In this document: positions 33,214 to 43,461 of the stretch, one piece after another
How the letters are laid out: every line of letters starts with the position of its first letter
How positions within the stretch are numbered: position 1 is the first letter of the stretch
DNA from: Tigriopus japonicus
Taxonomy: Eukaryota; Arthropoda; Copepoda; Harpacticoida; Harpacticidae
Direction: 5' to 3'
Assembly: GCA_010645155.1 (NCBI GenBank)
Contig: CM021323.1
Span: 6,963,888 to 7,027,887, forward strand
DNA: 64,000 bases
Notes under the pieces: model-generated
What the model was told of the DNA's origin: nothing
Seen by the model: the letters and a program-made list of their open reading frames with translations, nothing else
Databases searched by the model: none
Made by a program: the position numbers and the translations under genes

Positions 33214-34618
33214 GTGCTCATGGGAAATGCTCATAAAACAGAAATCAACTCCTCTTTTAATTTAAAACCGAATGAAAATTCTGAAACCATTACCGAAACA
33301 AAAGAGGTGGCAACAACATTCAACTCATATTTTGCAAATATTGGGAGAACTGTTAATGGCGCCTTTGTCGGAGGAGTCAATAATGGCACTTCCGTATTAG
33401 GAACCTCCAAAGAACGGAACTTCTACTTCAAATGGGTATAATGTAAAGACATCATGTCAGCAATAAACGATCTCAAATCGAAAAACAGTGATGGAATGGA
33501 TGGTATTTCCAATAAGATTCTCAAGTCTATTGCTCAAGCATTGACAGTCCCGTTGTGTAGATTGGTGAACATTTCTCTTGTTCCTGGGTATATTCCATCT
33601 GAGTGGAAATCTGCCAAAGTTATCTCACTTTTCAAAGGGGGTGATAATTGAATCGCAAGTCGGAAATTATAGACCAAATAAGCCTTTTACCAACCTTTTC
33701 TAAAGTTTTGGAGAAAAAAGTGCATAAACAAATAAATCAATTTCTTGAGGCAGAACTTTTACTATGCCAGGGATTCCGAAAGCAACATAATACTATGTCT
33801 GCGGTGCAGAATATTTCCCAAAACATATTTAATAACCAGAACAAAAAAAATGTCACTAGCTATATTTGTAGATTTAAAAAGGGCGTTTGATTGCGTTGAT
33901 CATGATATATTGATCTAAAAGTTATCTTACTATGGCTTTAGAAATGGCTCTCTAATTTGGTTTAAAAATTACCTCTCTGACAGATCTCAGTATGTTGAAA
34001 TTGAAAACGTGAAATCGAGTAAAATGAAAATCCATTGTGGTGTCTCCCAAGGCAGTCTCTTAGGACCGCTTCTTTTCTTAATTTATATTAATGGTATGCC
34101 ACGACAAAGCACTTTCAAAACCATTGTGTTTGCCGATGATACAGCAATTCAATGTTTTGAAATTGAGCCTGCTAAACTGGAGGAGAAAACAAATGCTCAA
34201 CTTGATAACATTTCCAACTGGCTTCAGATGAACAAATTGACTTTAAAAATAAAACAATATTCATGGTGATAAATCACACAAGTTATAGCTACAACTTCAA
34301 TATTAACATAAATGGACGTAGTTTAACTGACGTAGGAGCCATCACATCTGAAGACAAGTCGATAAAGTTCCTAGGAAAACAACTCGACAATAAGCATAAT
34401 TAGCACTCACACATTGAATTCATCTCAAGCAAGCTTCGCAAAATTCTTTTTAGTGTGAACAGAGTGCGCAAGTCAGTGCCAAGGTCAATTAAAAAACAGA
34501 TATATAATGGTCTAATTAGAAGTAGAGTTCGTAATTGGAGTACGGCATTACATTCTATGGCCAAAGTACGAAAATAAAAACATTAGCGATTCACCAGAAA
34601 AGAGCAATACGTTGGGTC
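33214..34618 (+). pseudogene. LINE pseudogene, reverse transcriptase
   Basis: Continuation of the LINE after the insertion. In sequence order: the linker NETITETKEVATTFNSYFANIG, fingers motifs KSKNSDGMDGISNKILK and PSEWKSAKVISLFKGGDN, a frameshift, RPISLLPTFSKVLEKKVHKQ, another shift at VDLKRAFDCVDHDIL (33868-33916), then GVSQGSLLGPLLFLIYINGM and the catalytic box IVFADDTAIQCF (34123-34158). The thumb and C-terminal region follow in broken form up to the SINE insertion at 34619. This is a CR1/Jockey-type architecture. At least four frame breaks make it inactive. Confidence 0.82.
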
Positions 34619-34870
34619 AATAATAATAATAATAATCTTTATTGCGAGATTTTATCTCATGGTTACAAACGTCATGTCATAGTACAAATATAAACACATT
34701 ACTGTCAATATACAACATTGGGGCCCATTCTGGGTTTAGCGAGCGCCGTTCGAGGCGAGTATCCACTAGACTTGGAAATGAGAGGGGGAAGACCTGGGAT
34801 CAAACCCATGAATCCGAGCTAGATTGCTCGGTCGCGCGGTTTAATCAACTGCGCTACAACCATCTTCCCC
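34619..34870 (-). mobile_element. tRNA-derived SINE with (ATT)n tail
   Basis: Reading the minus strand from 34870: a tRNA-like head GGGGAAGATGGTTGTAGCGC with A box (34842-34858) and B box GGTTTGATCCC (34797-34807), a body of about 140 bp, and a 3' end GCAATAAAGATTATTATTATT. It sits inside the LINE: reverse transcriptase sequence ends at GCAATACGTTGGGTCAAT just before it and resumes after it (NNAKWLSHTETLF). An internal Pol III promoter is present; the reverse transcriptase would be supplied by a LINE. Confidence 0.85.
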
Positions 34871-34883
34871 TAATAATGCAATA

Positions 34884-35123
34884 ATAATGCAAATAAATAA
34901 TGCAAAGTGGCTGTCTCACACCGAGACACTGTTCAAGCAAAATAACTTGATGAAAGCAGCTGACTTTCTGACGCTTCGGACTTCTGATGTGTTTCGAGTT
35001 GGATTTTTGGCATTAACCGAGGCACAAAGGTCTTTCATTATCCCTGCTCTATCTCTAACATGCAAAAAGCCAATATCACTTCACAGAATAACCTTATTTT
35101 CGTGGCTGTTTTTTAGGAAGTAA
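34884..35123 (+). pseudogene. LINE pseudogene, ORF2 C-terminal tail
   Basis: After the SINE the frame reads INNAKWLSHTETLFKQNNLM and KAADFLTLRTSDVFR, the kind of tail found after the thumb in CR1/Jockey-like LINEs, and stops at 35121. It completes the decayed LINE that began at 31259. Confidence 0.6.
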
Positions 35124-35892
35124 GCAAAAAGCTCTGAAAAGCCACATCTTGAACGACACTGCCAATTACGTAAGGTCCAAAAGTATGATAATATCATTGT
35201 TTTTAGTCATTTAAAATTTAGCTCTTTTTCAAACAAAATTTAGCTCTTTTAGCTACAAAATTTGCCTTGAAACTAAGGCTTTTAGTACTGATGGGGCCGA
35301 TACCAGCAATGTCTCATACAGTATGAGACCAGACCAATACAATGAAAGACCAAAAGAGAAATGTTAAGTGTTGCCAAAATTGCTCAAATTGGATTTTGCT
35401 TTTTTTCTATGGTGTTTGATCGGTTTGAATTCGAAAGCACGATGTATATGTAGATTTATTTTGCCTTTCTTTTAAACTATAACACTATCAATTTCAAATG
35501 AAGGAACATCTTGTCTTTTCCACGACATGGCATAACATGTTGGGTTGACAGTTTTGAAGAGAAATACCTGAAAGATTGCTAACAGTGTGACCTAAAATCT
35601 TATTCATTAAAACAAAAACTCATGTTAAAACCCTCTATATTGCAGGAGAATATTTCATTTAACGATTGATTATGTTATTGAAACAATTTTTGCTTACCAA
35701 AATGAGTTTCATTCAAAAAAGTGCCTATAGATATATATTGTATATCTATATTAGGACGCCTTTCAACTGATGAGTGAGAGATCAAAATAACCACCCTTAA
35801 TTGACTGGGTAATTTTTCATCAGACAAACATTCCTCGAATAACTGTACATCCTTAGTGATTCACTGACCGAAATTAATTGTTAAATCTCAAA

Positions 35893-36435
35893 ATGACAGA
35901 TGAAGTTTCCTTTTGGGTTCTAACCACAGTAGATGGTATCCAAACGTGGACTGACATTCATTTTTATGGCGGCGAAAATCAGGAAGAAAATGAAGAGGAA
36001 AACATGCATGTTGTGTTCTCCCTTGATGACAATAATGATGTTGATGCGGACCAGAGACAAGTTTATGATAATGATGGTAATCATCAATGTAGTCATGGTT
36101 ATTGTTACCACCACCAAGATGCCCATTGTGACAACAACCGAGTTGAAGATGATTGTAACAACCAAGGTGATGATGATGGCGATGGTAACAATCAAGATGA
36201 TGATAACGATGATGACATGTACCAACGTGATGGTAATGATGGAGACAACCACGGAGGTGAAGATGATTGTAACAACCAAGGTGATGATGATGGCGATGGT
36301 AACAGTCAAGATGATGATAACGATGATGACATGTACCAACGTGATGGTAATGATGGAGACAACCACGGAGGTGAAGATGATTGTAACAACCAAGGTGATG
36401 ATGATGGCGATGGTAACAATCAAGATGATGATGAT
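35893..36435 (+). CDS. hAT transposase, acidic repeat region (5' block)
   Basis: Starts at ATG 35893 (TDEVSFWVLTTVDG). From about residue 80 it consists of 38-residue (114-bp) tandem units of the type EDDCNNQGDDDGDGN...QDDDNDDDMYQRDGNDGDNHGG, with nearly three units before the Gypsy element and further units after it (41451-41640). Such a long Asp/Asn/Gly tract is unusual for a hAT transposase; acidic tracts often mediate protein contacts. The methionine-rich frames on the same DNA are shadows of the GAT repeats. Confidence 0.8.
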
Positions 36436-36639
36436 TGGTGTGATTGAATTTATCGATTGCTAGAGATCAAGGGAAATGTTGCGAGGAATATAAAAAAACA
36501 GGTTCTCGAGAGAGAAAGGAGATCCTGACTCTCAATCTTTCGAGGTACGAATATGGGTCGCCCCGTGATTAACTTTGAACAATAGAATTGTATGTGTTTT
36601 AAACCAGTGTTTCATTACAAGATATGCAGAACCAAACCA
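36436..36639 (+). repeat. Gypsy-1 5' LTR
   Basis: 204 bp, starting TGGTGTGATTGAATTTATCG and ending AGAACCAAACCA. It differs from the 3' LTR by GTTGCGAGG versus GTTCCGAGG. Directly followed by the primer-binding site. Confidence 0.95.
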
Positions 36640-36655
36640 TGGCGCAGACGACTGG
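36640..36655 (+). promoter_or_regulatory. Gypsy-1 primer-binding site
   Basis: TGGCGCAGACGACTGG abuts the 5' LTR, where minus-strand synthesis is primed from a tRNA 3' end (TGG pairs with CCA). Gypsy-2 has a site that also starts TGGCGCAG, so both probably use the same tRNA; which one I cannot say. Confidence 0.75.
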
Positions 36656-36759
36656 AAACGACATCTCCCAAAATGTTCGATTTTAAGGCTTGATCAACCC
36701 TAATTTCGTTCAATTTCATAAGATATAAATTTGGATTGGAGCTCACAAATATCGACATC

Positions 36760-39700
36760 ATGGAACACGAAGCGTTGGTATCTCTAAAGGCAAAACGCCG
36801 GGGATTGAAATCTTCACTGACAAAAATCCGAAGAGCAGCTTGTGAAGTTGTTGAAAACTTCGCGAATGGCGATCCGTCACTTTTGGAAGAGTACCTCGGT
36901 ACCTGGGAGACTCGCCTTCAAAAATTTTTGGAAGCGGAAGATATGGTTGCTTGCCATGAGGACGCAGACACTATTGATTTAGATAAAGACATGGTTGAAC
37001 ATGAAGACGCTTTTTTCAGAGTAAAGATCAAAATTCAAGGATATCGACGAGAATTTGATGCAGGAGTTATTCAGCAGGAACAAAGGAGTCCTGTTCCAGC
37101 ATCTACTTCAGGGCCTGGACGACCAAACCCCGCTTTACCCAAATTAGATGCCAGGAAACCACCTATTCTAAAAGAAGATACGGACCACAAAACATTTGTT
37201 CGATGGCGTCCTCTTTGGGATAACTATGCGAATTTAATGCTCATGGATCAAAGAGATCGTACGATCCAAGTGGGACTCTTTTGGGAGAGTTGCTCCGCCG
37301 GATTCCTACGAATAGTGAACCACTCTTTGGGCATTAAGCCTGGTACGGGAAGAAATGTCCAAGAAATATTGGATATTGTCGAACATCATCTGAGGAGTCT
37401 TCGAAATCAACATTTGGACATAAGAGATCTATTGGCAGTTCGCCAACATGAAGGACAAGATTATACATCTCTTTCAAACGAAATTCGAGAATTAGCAGAT
37501 TATGCTGGTACATCCCAAATAACTGAAGACACGTTGTTAATTGGTTTGCTCTTACAAGCCATGAAAGACGAAGGTGATAAAGCCAAACTTATGGAACGCA
37601 ACCTCAAGACATTTGATGAGTGTCGTATTTACATCTTAGAGCTAGAAACAGCTCGTTGTGGCGCCAAATCGATAAGTCAACAACATTCACAAGTTTTGAG
37701 TGTCAATGCTACTTCGAAGTCAACCTACAAGAAAAATTCGGGATTCAAACAAAAATTGAATTTCAAGAAACAGGCGTCGAAAAAAACAGAAGGGACAAAA
37801 TGTTCTTTTTGTGGATGTGAACCGCATGACCGTTCTTCTTGCCCTGCTAAAAGCTCAACTTGCAACGTTTGCAATCGTGTTGGTCATTGGGGTGTTGCTT
37901 GTCGTAATTCCGACAAAAGCAAGAAAGTTGGTGGTGTAATGCTTCAGGTTGCATCATCCAAGCTTCAAATGCCCAAGGATAACCAGATTAATGTGACTAT
38001 TACACCCTCTGGGACCAACAAAGCTGTACAAATAATATTTTGTGCTGATACAGGAGCAGAGGTCACCATAATTGGCCTTGATTACTTCATGGAAGTTAAA
38101 CTCTACGATTGTATAACCCAGTTCGTCCAAATTTCCAAAGAGATGAACATAGTTGGTGTCGATGGAAGATCATTGAGCCAATTTGCAATGTTCCAAGCGG
38201 ATCTTAAATTGGGTGGCAGGTGTGCACCAAATGTGAATATCATTATTTGTCGAGGGTTACAAGGTGCATATTTAAGTTTACATGCGTGTAAAATTTTAAA
38301 TATTGTTAGTCCCGAATTCCCCCAACCCATGGTTGCGACCGTGAGTTCCAAGGAATCTGCCACAAAATCAGATTCTGGTGTTTGGTCAAAAGAAGATCGG
38401 GATAAGTGGATTGAAACTCTACCGGATGACCCAACTTCAGAGGATTTTTTATACGTCGAGAAAACACTGAAGTCTGTCTACTCGGATGCTTTCGACGATT
38501 CCATCTTGAAGCCAATGCGTGGTCATATTGTCGGGGATCCCATGGTCATCACACTGAAAAAAGATGCCAAACCTTTTGCAGTTTATACTGCTAGAAAAAT
38601 TGCACTTCCACTAGAGAGTAAAGTCAAGAACTCTCTCGAAGATATGGAAGACAAACAAATCATCGGGCCTGTTGGGGACGTCCCAACTGAATGGTGTCAC
38701 CCAATAGTGGTGGTACCAAAACCGGATGGAGGTGTGAGAATGTGTGTGGATTTGACTAAACTAAACACGGAAGTTCAACGATCTGCCCACCCAATCAAAA
38801 CACCAAATGAGGCTATTTTGGGATTCAAGCCAACTCATAAGTTCTTTTTCAAACTGGATCTGGTAAAAGGATATTGGCAAATGGCCTTGGATAAGGATTC
38901 CCAAGACCTTACGACCTTCATTACCCCTTTTGGAAAGTATAAGTTTCTTCGAGCTCCTATGGGATTCATCTCCACGGGAGACTCTTACTCATATCGAGGC
39001 GACATTGCGATGGCACGACTCGACGTACAAAAGGTGGTTGATGACATCGCTGCTGGGGCTTCTTCCTACAAAGACCTGATACGACTGGTGTGTGATGTGC
39101 TTGAAAGATGCGTCTTTTACGGGTTTACGGTCAATAAAAAAAAAAGTGTTATTGGTGGAGCCCGCTCGATCAATTTCGTGGGATTTCTAATTGCTCATAA
39201 CAGTATATCTGCCGATCCAAAGAAATTGAACGCTATCGAAGATTTTCCCGTCCCCGTTAATCGGACAGATTTGAGATCATTTTTTGGTCTCGTTAACCAA
39301 CTTGGGCAATTTTCCTCCGAAATCTCCAAGTCAGCTGAACCATTACGGGGTCTCCTCAAAGTGAGGAATGAATATCAATGGCTCCCTGAACATGAAAATG
39401 CATTCAAAGATGTCAAGAAAGCACTAATTTCACCCCCTGTCTTGGGAATGTATACACCACATGCCCCAACTGTTCTTCAAACGGATGCGTCCAAACTGAA
39501 TGGTCTGGGATTCGTTTTGCTCCAATTTCAAGAAGAACGTTGGCGCCTCATCCAGTGTGGATCAAGATTTCTCCAGGATTCGGAGACAAGATATGCGGTC
39601 ATTGAGCTCGAGGCATTAGCAATTTACTGGGCTGTTAGGAAATGCCACATATACCTGTCAGGACTGCATCATTTCCGAGTTATTACAGACCACAAGCCTT

Positions 39701-41187
39701 TGCAAAGCATCTTCACTCAAAGCCTCAATATGATTGAAAATCCTCGAATCCAAAATTATCGGTCCAGGCTCTCGGTTTATAATTTTTCGGTGGAATGGAA
39801 AAAGGGGAAAGAACATGAAGTGCCGGATGCCCTTTCTAGATCGCCAATAGCCGAACCAGAGGATGAAGATCAAATCGATGAGATTTACACCCCTCAAATT
39901 ATTGCTAACATTCGCATTCATGAGTTAGACTTGACTCTTGATAAGCTGCGCGAACAAGCTAAAACCGATGAAAAATATCAGAGATTAAAAACCGCTGTAT
40001 CAAATGACAGTGTTCCAATATCCAATGATGGATATGTCTCGCTCTTCAAGAATTTGGCGTCAGAGCTTTCAATTGAAAGTGACCTAATATTGAAAGGTCG
40101 TCAAATCGTTATACCCCCGAGTGCGGTGAAAACTATCCTACATCAGCTTCACGCCAGCCACCAAGGGATCGAAAAGACAAAACGTCGTGCGCGAAACACT
40201 GTCTTTTGGCCGGGTTATACCTCGGATATCACCAATGCAGTGAGGTCATGCCATGAATGCGCATACTATCTCCCTTCTCAAGCCCCGGAACCCTTCACTC
40301 AAGAAGATAAACCTTCAAGACCTTTTGAAATGGCTACAGTGGATCTCTTTTCTTACAATTCCAAAGAATATCTTGTCTATTCAGATCGATACTCGGGATT
40401 CCCTCTGATTACGAAATATGGCGCCACCCCGACCGCATCGAAAATTATACAAGATTTGATGAAATTTTTCGCTCTTATGGGAGTTCCAAACATACTTCGT
40501 TCAGATAATGGACCTGAGTTCTCAGCTTTTATTACCCAAACGTTTTTGGAGGAGTGGGGGGTAAAATGGGAGCCCTCATCTCCTTTTAACAGTCAGTCAA
40601 ATGGTCATGCAGAATCCATGGTGAAGATAATCAAGCATTTACTTGCAAAAACTGGCGGCGATATCAATTCCAAAGAATTTAATAACGGTTTACTCGAACT
40701 TCGGAATACCCCCAAGACCGATGGATTGTCGCCGGCGGAACGACTTTTCGGGCATATCTTGCGTTCACAACTACCTGCGCATTCTCGCCATTACATTCCA
40801 GCACTTTCATCTAAAACCGAAATTGCGGATAAAAAAAAGAATTATAATGATCACTTCCGAAAACTTCATCACGACCGATCCGCAAAGAATCTTTGCAAAC
40901 TAGCCTTTGGTGAACGAGTATTTGTTCAAAATCATGTGAACAAACGGTGGGACAGGGTTGCTAAGATTGTTGGAATTAAAGGTGATCGGCGATATCGTTT
41001 ACAGTTCCCGTCTGGAAGTACATTGTGGCGAAATAGAAAGTTTCTCAGGCAGTGTCGACGACCCAATGAAAACGATCAAAATGAAGTCGACAAATTAAAC
41101 CTGTCCATGTTGAAGAACTCCCATATCAACACCCCCCGGATCATTCCTCGAACTCGACGTGCTCCTAACAGATACCAAGCTGGATGA
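36760..41187 (+). CDS. Gypsy-1 gag-pol polyprotein
   Basis: A single uninterrupted frame of 1475 residues from ATG 36760 (the frame is open a little upstream but without an ATG). Gag: helical capsid-like region (about 1-330), then two CCHC knuckles starting at residue 348 (CSFCGCEPHDRSSC, CNVCNRVGHWGVAC). Aspartic protease with Asp430 in CADTGAE. Reverse transcriptase with VRMCVDLTKLN, FFKLDLVKGYWQ and the catalytic box VVDD (Asp761, Asp762), where most families have YVDD. RNase H begins near QTDASKLNGLG (Asp909). Integrase has a zinc domain (HASHQ...CHEC) and a DD35E core at Asp1195, Asp1249 and Glu1285. All catalytic residues are present, so it looks autonomous. There is no frameshift between gag and pol. 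Confidence 0.95.
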   Translation: MEHEALVSLKAKRRGLKSSLTKIRRAACEVVENFANGDPSLLEEYLGTWETRLQKFLEAEDMVACHEDADTIDLDKDMVEHEDAFFRVKIKIQGYRREFDAGVIQQEQRSPVPASTSGPGRPNPALPKLDARKPPILKEDTDHKTFVRWRPLWDNYANLMLMDQRDRTIQVGLFWESCSAGFLRIVNHSLGIKPGTGRNVQEILDIVEHHLRSLRNQHLDIRDLLAVRQHEGQDYTSLSNEIRELADYAGTSQITEDTLLIGLLLQAMKDEGDKAKLMERNLKTFDECRIYILELETARCGAKSISQQHSQVLSVNATSKSTYKKNSGFKQKLNFKKQASKKTEGTKCSFCGCEPHDRSSCPAKSSTCNVCNRVGHWGVACRNSDKSKKVGGVMLQVASSKLQMPKDNQINVTITPSGTNKAVQIIFCADTGAEVTIIGLDYFMEVKLYDCITQFVQISKEMNIVGVDGRSLSQFAMFQADLKLGGRCAPNVNIIICRGLQGAYLSLHACKILNIVSPEFPQPMVATVSSKESATKSDSGVWSKEDRDKWIETLPDDPTSEDFLYVEKTLKSVYSDAFDDSILKPMRGHIVGDPMVITLKKDAKPFAVYTARKIALPLESKVKNSLEDMEDKQIIGPVGDVPTEWCHPIVVVPKPDGGVRMCVDLTKLNTEVQRSAHPIKTPNEAILGFKPTHKFFFKLDLVKGYWQMALDKDSQDLTTFITPFGKYKFLRAPMGFISTGDSYSYRGDIAMARLDVQKVVDDIAAGASSYKDLIRLVCDVLERCVFYGFTVNKKKSVIGGARSINFVGFLIAHNSISADPKKLNAIEDFPVPVNRTDLRSFFGLVNQLGQFSSEISKSAEPLRGLLKVRNEYQWLPEHENAFKDVKKALISPPVLGMYTPHAPTVLQTDASKLNGLGFVLLQFQEERWRLIQCGSRFLQDSETRYAVIELEALAIYWAVRKCHIYLSGLHHFRVITDHKPLQSIFTQSLNMIENPRIQNYRSRLSVYNFSVEWKKGKEHEVPDALSRSPIAEPEDEDQIDEIYTPQIIANIRIHELDLTLDKLREQAKTDEKYQRLKTAVSNDSVPISNDGYVSLFKNLASELSIESDLILKGRQIVIPPSAVKTILHQLHASHQGIEKTKRRARNTVFWPGYTSDITNAVRSCHECAYYLPSQAPEPFTQEDKPSRPFEMATVDLFSYNSKEYLVYSDRYSGFPLITKYGATPTASKIIQDLMKFFALMGVPNILRSDNGPEFSAFITQTFLEEWGVKWEPSSPFNSQSNGHAESMVKIIKHLLAKTGGDINSKEFNNGLLELRNTPKTDGLSPAERLFGHILRSQLPAHSRHYIPALSSKTEIADKKKNYNDHFRKLHHDRSAKNLCKLAFGERVFVQNHVNKRWDRVAKIVGIKGDRRYRLQFPSGSTLWRNRKFLRQCRRPNENDQNEVDKLNLSMLKNSHINTPRIIPRTRRAPNRYQAG

Positions 41188-41230
41188 AGTTGGGTTGATT
41201 ATGTTGACGTTGATATTTGAATTTATTATT

Positions 41231-41241
41231 TTTGGGGGAGT
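41231..41241 (+). promoter_or_regulatory. Gypsy-1 polypurine tract
   Basis: TTTGGGGGAGT lies immediately before the 3' LTR, the expected site of plus-strand priming. Gypsy-2 has the equivalent TTTGGGGGAGA. Confidence 0.8.
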
Positions 41242-41445
41242 TGGTGTGATTGAATTTATCGATTGCTAGAGATCAAGGGAAATGTTCCGAGGAATATAAA
41301 AAAACAGGTTCTCGAGAGAGAAAGGAGATCCTGACTCTCAATCTTTCGAGGTACGAATATGGGTCGCCCCGTGATTAACTTTGAACAATAGAATTGTATG
41401 TGTTTTAAACCAGTGTTTCATTACAAGATATGCAGAACCAAACCA
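41242..41445 (+). repeat. Gypsy-1 3' LTR
   Basis: 204 bp, matching the 5' LTR except for one base. It is followed by the target duplication ATGAT and then by hAT coding sequence. Confidence 0.95.
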
Positions 41446-41450
41446 ATGAT

Positions 41451-41919
41451 GATGATGATAACGATGATGACATGTACCAACGTGATGGTAATGATGGAGA
41501 CAACCACGGAGGTGAAGATGATTGTAACAACCAAGGTGATGATGATGGCGATGGTAACAATCAAGATGATGATGATGATGATAACGATGATGACATGTAC
41601 CAACGTGATGGTAATGATGGAGATAACCCCCGAGGTGAAGATGATGTTTACAATGATAAAGAAAAAGATGGTGATGAGAAAGATGGTGATGAACCTGATG
41701 TGTTGAGCCAATTAGATATTGAATCACATAATACGGCCAATACAGCCCCAGGGCTACATTCCTCGTCAGTCTTGTGGAGGACAATCTTTAAAAAGATCGA
41801 CGAAGACAATTCGCTATGCAACCTTTGTAAAAAATGGTTCAAGTCAAAAAGTGGATGCACAACATCATTGTGGCGTCATGCCAGGAGGTTCCATATGTCT
41901 GAAGTTCAAATCCTAAGAG
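41451..41919 (+). CDS. hAT transposase, acidic region end and BED-type zinc finger
   Basis: In frame with 35893-36435 once the Gypsy element and one ATGAT duplication are set aside. It continues the acidic units, then shows a BED finger: an aromatic-rich start (SSVLWRTIFKKI), Cys pair CNLCKKWF, and the His pair in SLWRHARRFH. BED fingers in hAT transposases bind DNA. The exon ends at the donor AGAG|GTAGAT. Confidence 0.83.
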
Positions 41920-41981
41920 GTAGATGGGTTATATGGTTCCTTAGTTAGTGTATTTGTCCTTACTTTCAACATTTCTTACAG

Positions 41982-43461
41982 AAACACATTTATGCAAGTT
42001 GATGAACTCCAAACCTAATTCACCCCCCAGTGAACACAAAGGAAAACTCGATCAAGCCCTGGTCATGATGATAGCCAAGGATCTCCAACCCATATGCATT
42101 GTTGATGATGTGCGATTCAAAAATTTTTGTGCTGAAATGAATTCGTCTTATCAACTACCGTCGAGAAAATATCTTTCCAATTCTTTAATCCCATCATTGT
42201 TCAAGAAGACCCAACACGACATTTTGAAGAAGTTGGAGGCAATTGATTCCGTGTCCATTACAACGGACTTGTGGACTTCCGTGAATAATTCATCTTTCAT
42301 GGCCATAACTGTACATTTTTGGGACGATGGCGATGGAAAGCTCCAACGTTTTGTGTTGGATTGCCATAGGGTTCGTGGCAAGCATAGTTCAGAAGCATTG
42401 GCGAATGAGCTCAAACTTGTTTTAACCCGGTACTCCTTAATGACTAAGGTTGTTGCCTGTGTGACTGATAACGCAGCCAACATTGTCAAGGCCACTAAGG
42501 ACATCAACATCAGGCATTTTGGTTGTTTTGCTCACACGTTGAACCTGGTTGCCAATTCATCCATTAAGGGAAGTACGATCCTATCTTGCTTAAAATCACA
42601 TGTTAGTTCCATTGTCGAACTAACAAAAAGAAGTTGTAGTGCTTTGGAAGTATTGGATGAAATACAAAGGAAACTAGGAGCTACAAAGCCTAAGAAGCTT
42701 ATCCAAGATGTAGCCACGCGATGGAATGCTACTTATGAAATGCTAGATCGAATGTTGGAGTTAAAAGACCCAATTACATTATTTCTCAATGAACCTGCAA
42801 TAGCTGATAAGGTTGGCACCATGAGCCCTAGTTCTTGGAAGCATTTAGATATCGCTGTCGAAATGCTCCATCCTTTGTACGAAGCAACGCTTGAACTTTC
42901 GGGAGAGAAGGAGCCAACTGGTTCCAAGATCATTCCCATAACAAAGATGCTGATTTCTCAATACCGCACCTTCGTTTATGAATCCTTTGAAGGGACATTC
43001 AAGCACGATCTTGCTAAACATGTCCTTTTAAATTTAAGTGCCCGATTCGGATATGTTGAGAATTCAGAAGAACTTTGTCTTGCAACGCTGTTGGATCCCA
43101 GATTCAAAAATCGTTGCTTTCAAAATGACGACAGAAAATCTTCTTCTATGGCTTGCCTTCAAAATAAAACACAAGAAATCTACCGAAAAGAGAACAGCAC
43201 AAGTGAAAATCAGTCATCATCGTTACAAACATCAACTAATGAAGAACACTTAATTCCAAACAAAAGAAGAAGGCACTCAATATGGGAATCATACGATAAA
43301 GATGTGAAAACCAACAAAGTTAATGATAATGCTGTGACATTAGAACTTTCGTCTTATTTCCACTTGCCATGCCAAGATCGGTTAACGGACCCTATTCAGT
43401 GGTGGACAAATGAGGGTCGAGGGCAATGTCCGATTCTCTTCAAATTGGCCGTTAGATACCT
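41982..43461 (+). CDS. hAT transposase, catalytic core exon
   Basis: Begins after the acceptor TTACAG (41981) and reads without a stop. It has the helical linker (YQLPSRKYLSNSLIP), catalytic Asp candidates in TTDLWTS and CVTDNAAN, the conserved Cys/His pair in GCFAHTLNL, the insertion domain with TRWNATYEMLDRMLE and DPRFKNRCF, and the start of the C-terminal domain (DPIQWWTNEG, KLAVRY). At 43461 it is cut by the palindromic element; the 34 codons beyond that point in the same frame belong to the inserted element. Confidence 0.88.

Larger units (their letters stand above)
36436..41445 (+). mobile_element. Ty3/Gypsy LTR retrotransposon, Gypsy-1
   Basis: A 5010-bp full-length element with two 204-bp LTRs, one single gag-pol frame, primer-binding site, polypurine tract and the 5-bp target duplication ATGAT (36431-36435 and 41446-41450). 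It inserted into the GAT-rich acidic coding tract of the hAT transposase. The LTRs differ at one position that I can see, so the insertion is recent. No envelope frame follows pol. Confidence 0.95.

Noticed and set aside
35920..36463. Long Met/Val/Ile-rich frames over the GAT repeats
   Set aside because: They are other-frame and other-strand readings of the Asp-coding repeats of the hAT transposase. The same occurs at 41398-41784.
41188..41241. Envelope gene in Gypsy-1 or Gypsy-2
   Set aside because: Only about 50 bp (Gypsy-1) and about 20 bp (Gypsy-2) separate the pol stop from the polypurine tract, so no third gene fits.
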